Origin: Cytophagales bacterium
Lineage (GTDB): Bacteria; Bacteroidota; Bacteroidia; Cytophagales; Cytophagaceae
Reading direction: 5' to 3'
Length of the DNA: 6,346 nucleotides
Assembly (NCBI GenBank): GCA_025360235.1
Contig: JANYCO010000740.1
Location: 1-6,346 of the forward strand
The stretch's first letter is position 1; every line of letters begins with the position of its first letter. This document shows, piece after piece, positions 6,301 through 6,346 of this stretch. A program made the position numbers and the translations under genes. The notes under the pieces were generated by a model. That model had not been told where the DNA came from, ran no database searches, and saw only the letters and a list, made by a program, of their open reading frames with translations.

Positions 6301-6346
6301 TGATACTGTTTTCTGACGATATGCATAAACAAGACTAATAATATCA

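Noticed and set aside
1..6346. CRISPR array, tRNA, rRNA, insertion sequence or toxin-antitoxin pair
   Set aside because: I found no regularly spaced long repeats, no tRNA-like folds, no transposase motifs or terminal inverted repeats, and no paired small genes.

Overview
The window is an AT-rich bacterial segment that codes only on the + strand. It looks like Bacteroidota, probably a flavobacterium, cytophagale or relative. The reasons are the AT-rich codon use, the absence of clear Shine-Dalgarno sequences before any start, a multi-PAS LytS-type kinase paired with a LytTR regulator, and a HAMP-GAF-PAS sensor of a style common in that phylum. This placement is inferred from the proteins; there is no rRNA or other marker gene.

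Layout: (1) Positions 1-70 are purine-rich and stop-laden and carry no supported gene. (2) A large soluble sensor kinase ends at 3085. The best start inside the window is GTG at 182, but homologous PAS sequence in the same frame runs back to 71, where stops interrupt it. The gene is therefore 5'-truncated, broken or misread at the window edge. (3) After 38 bp comes a LytTR response regulator (3124-3882), the obvious partner of the kinase. (4) A 165-bp gap holds a perfect 6-bp dyad and a weak hairpin. (5) A small stand-alone PAS protein follows (4048-4563). (6) A 169-bp gap contains three CACTT-type boxes at 20- and 21-bp steps and a possible promoter. (7) A membrane-anchored HAMP-GAF-coiled-coil-PAS protein (4733-6268) stops partway through its PAS domain, just before an AAAG tetranucleotide tract at the right edge. 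No stretch longer than 300 bases lacks a gene.

Functionally this is a signalling cluster: a cytoplasmic six-PAS histidine kinase, its LytTR DNA-binding regulator, a single-domain PAS protein and a membrane sensor without a visible output domain. No effector or target gene is in view. The most useful observations are the pairwise duplication of PAS domains within the kinase, the interrupted PAS domains at both ends of the window, and the helically phased boxes before the membrane sensor, which could be the target of the neighbouring LytTR regulator. I did not find convincing evidence of a wholly new system.
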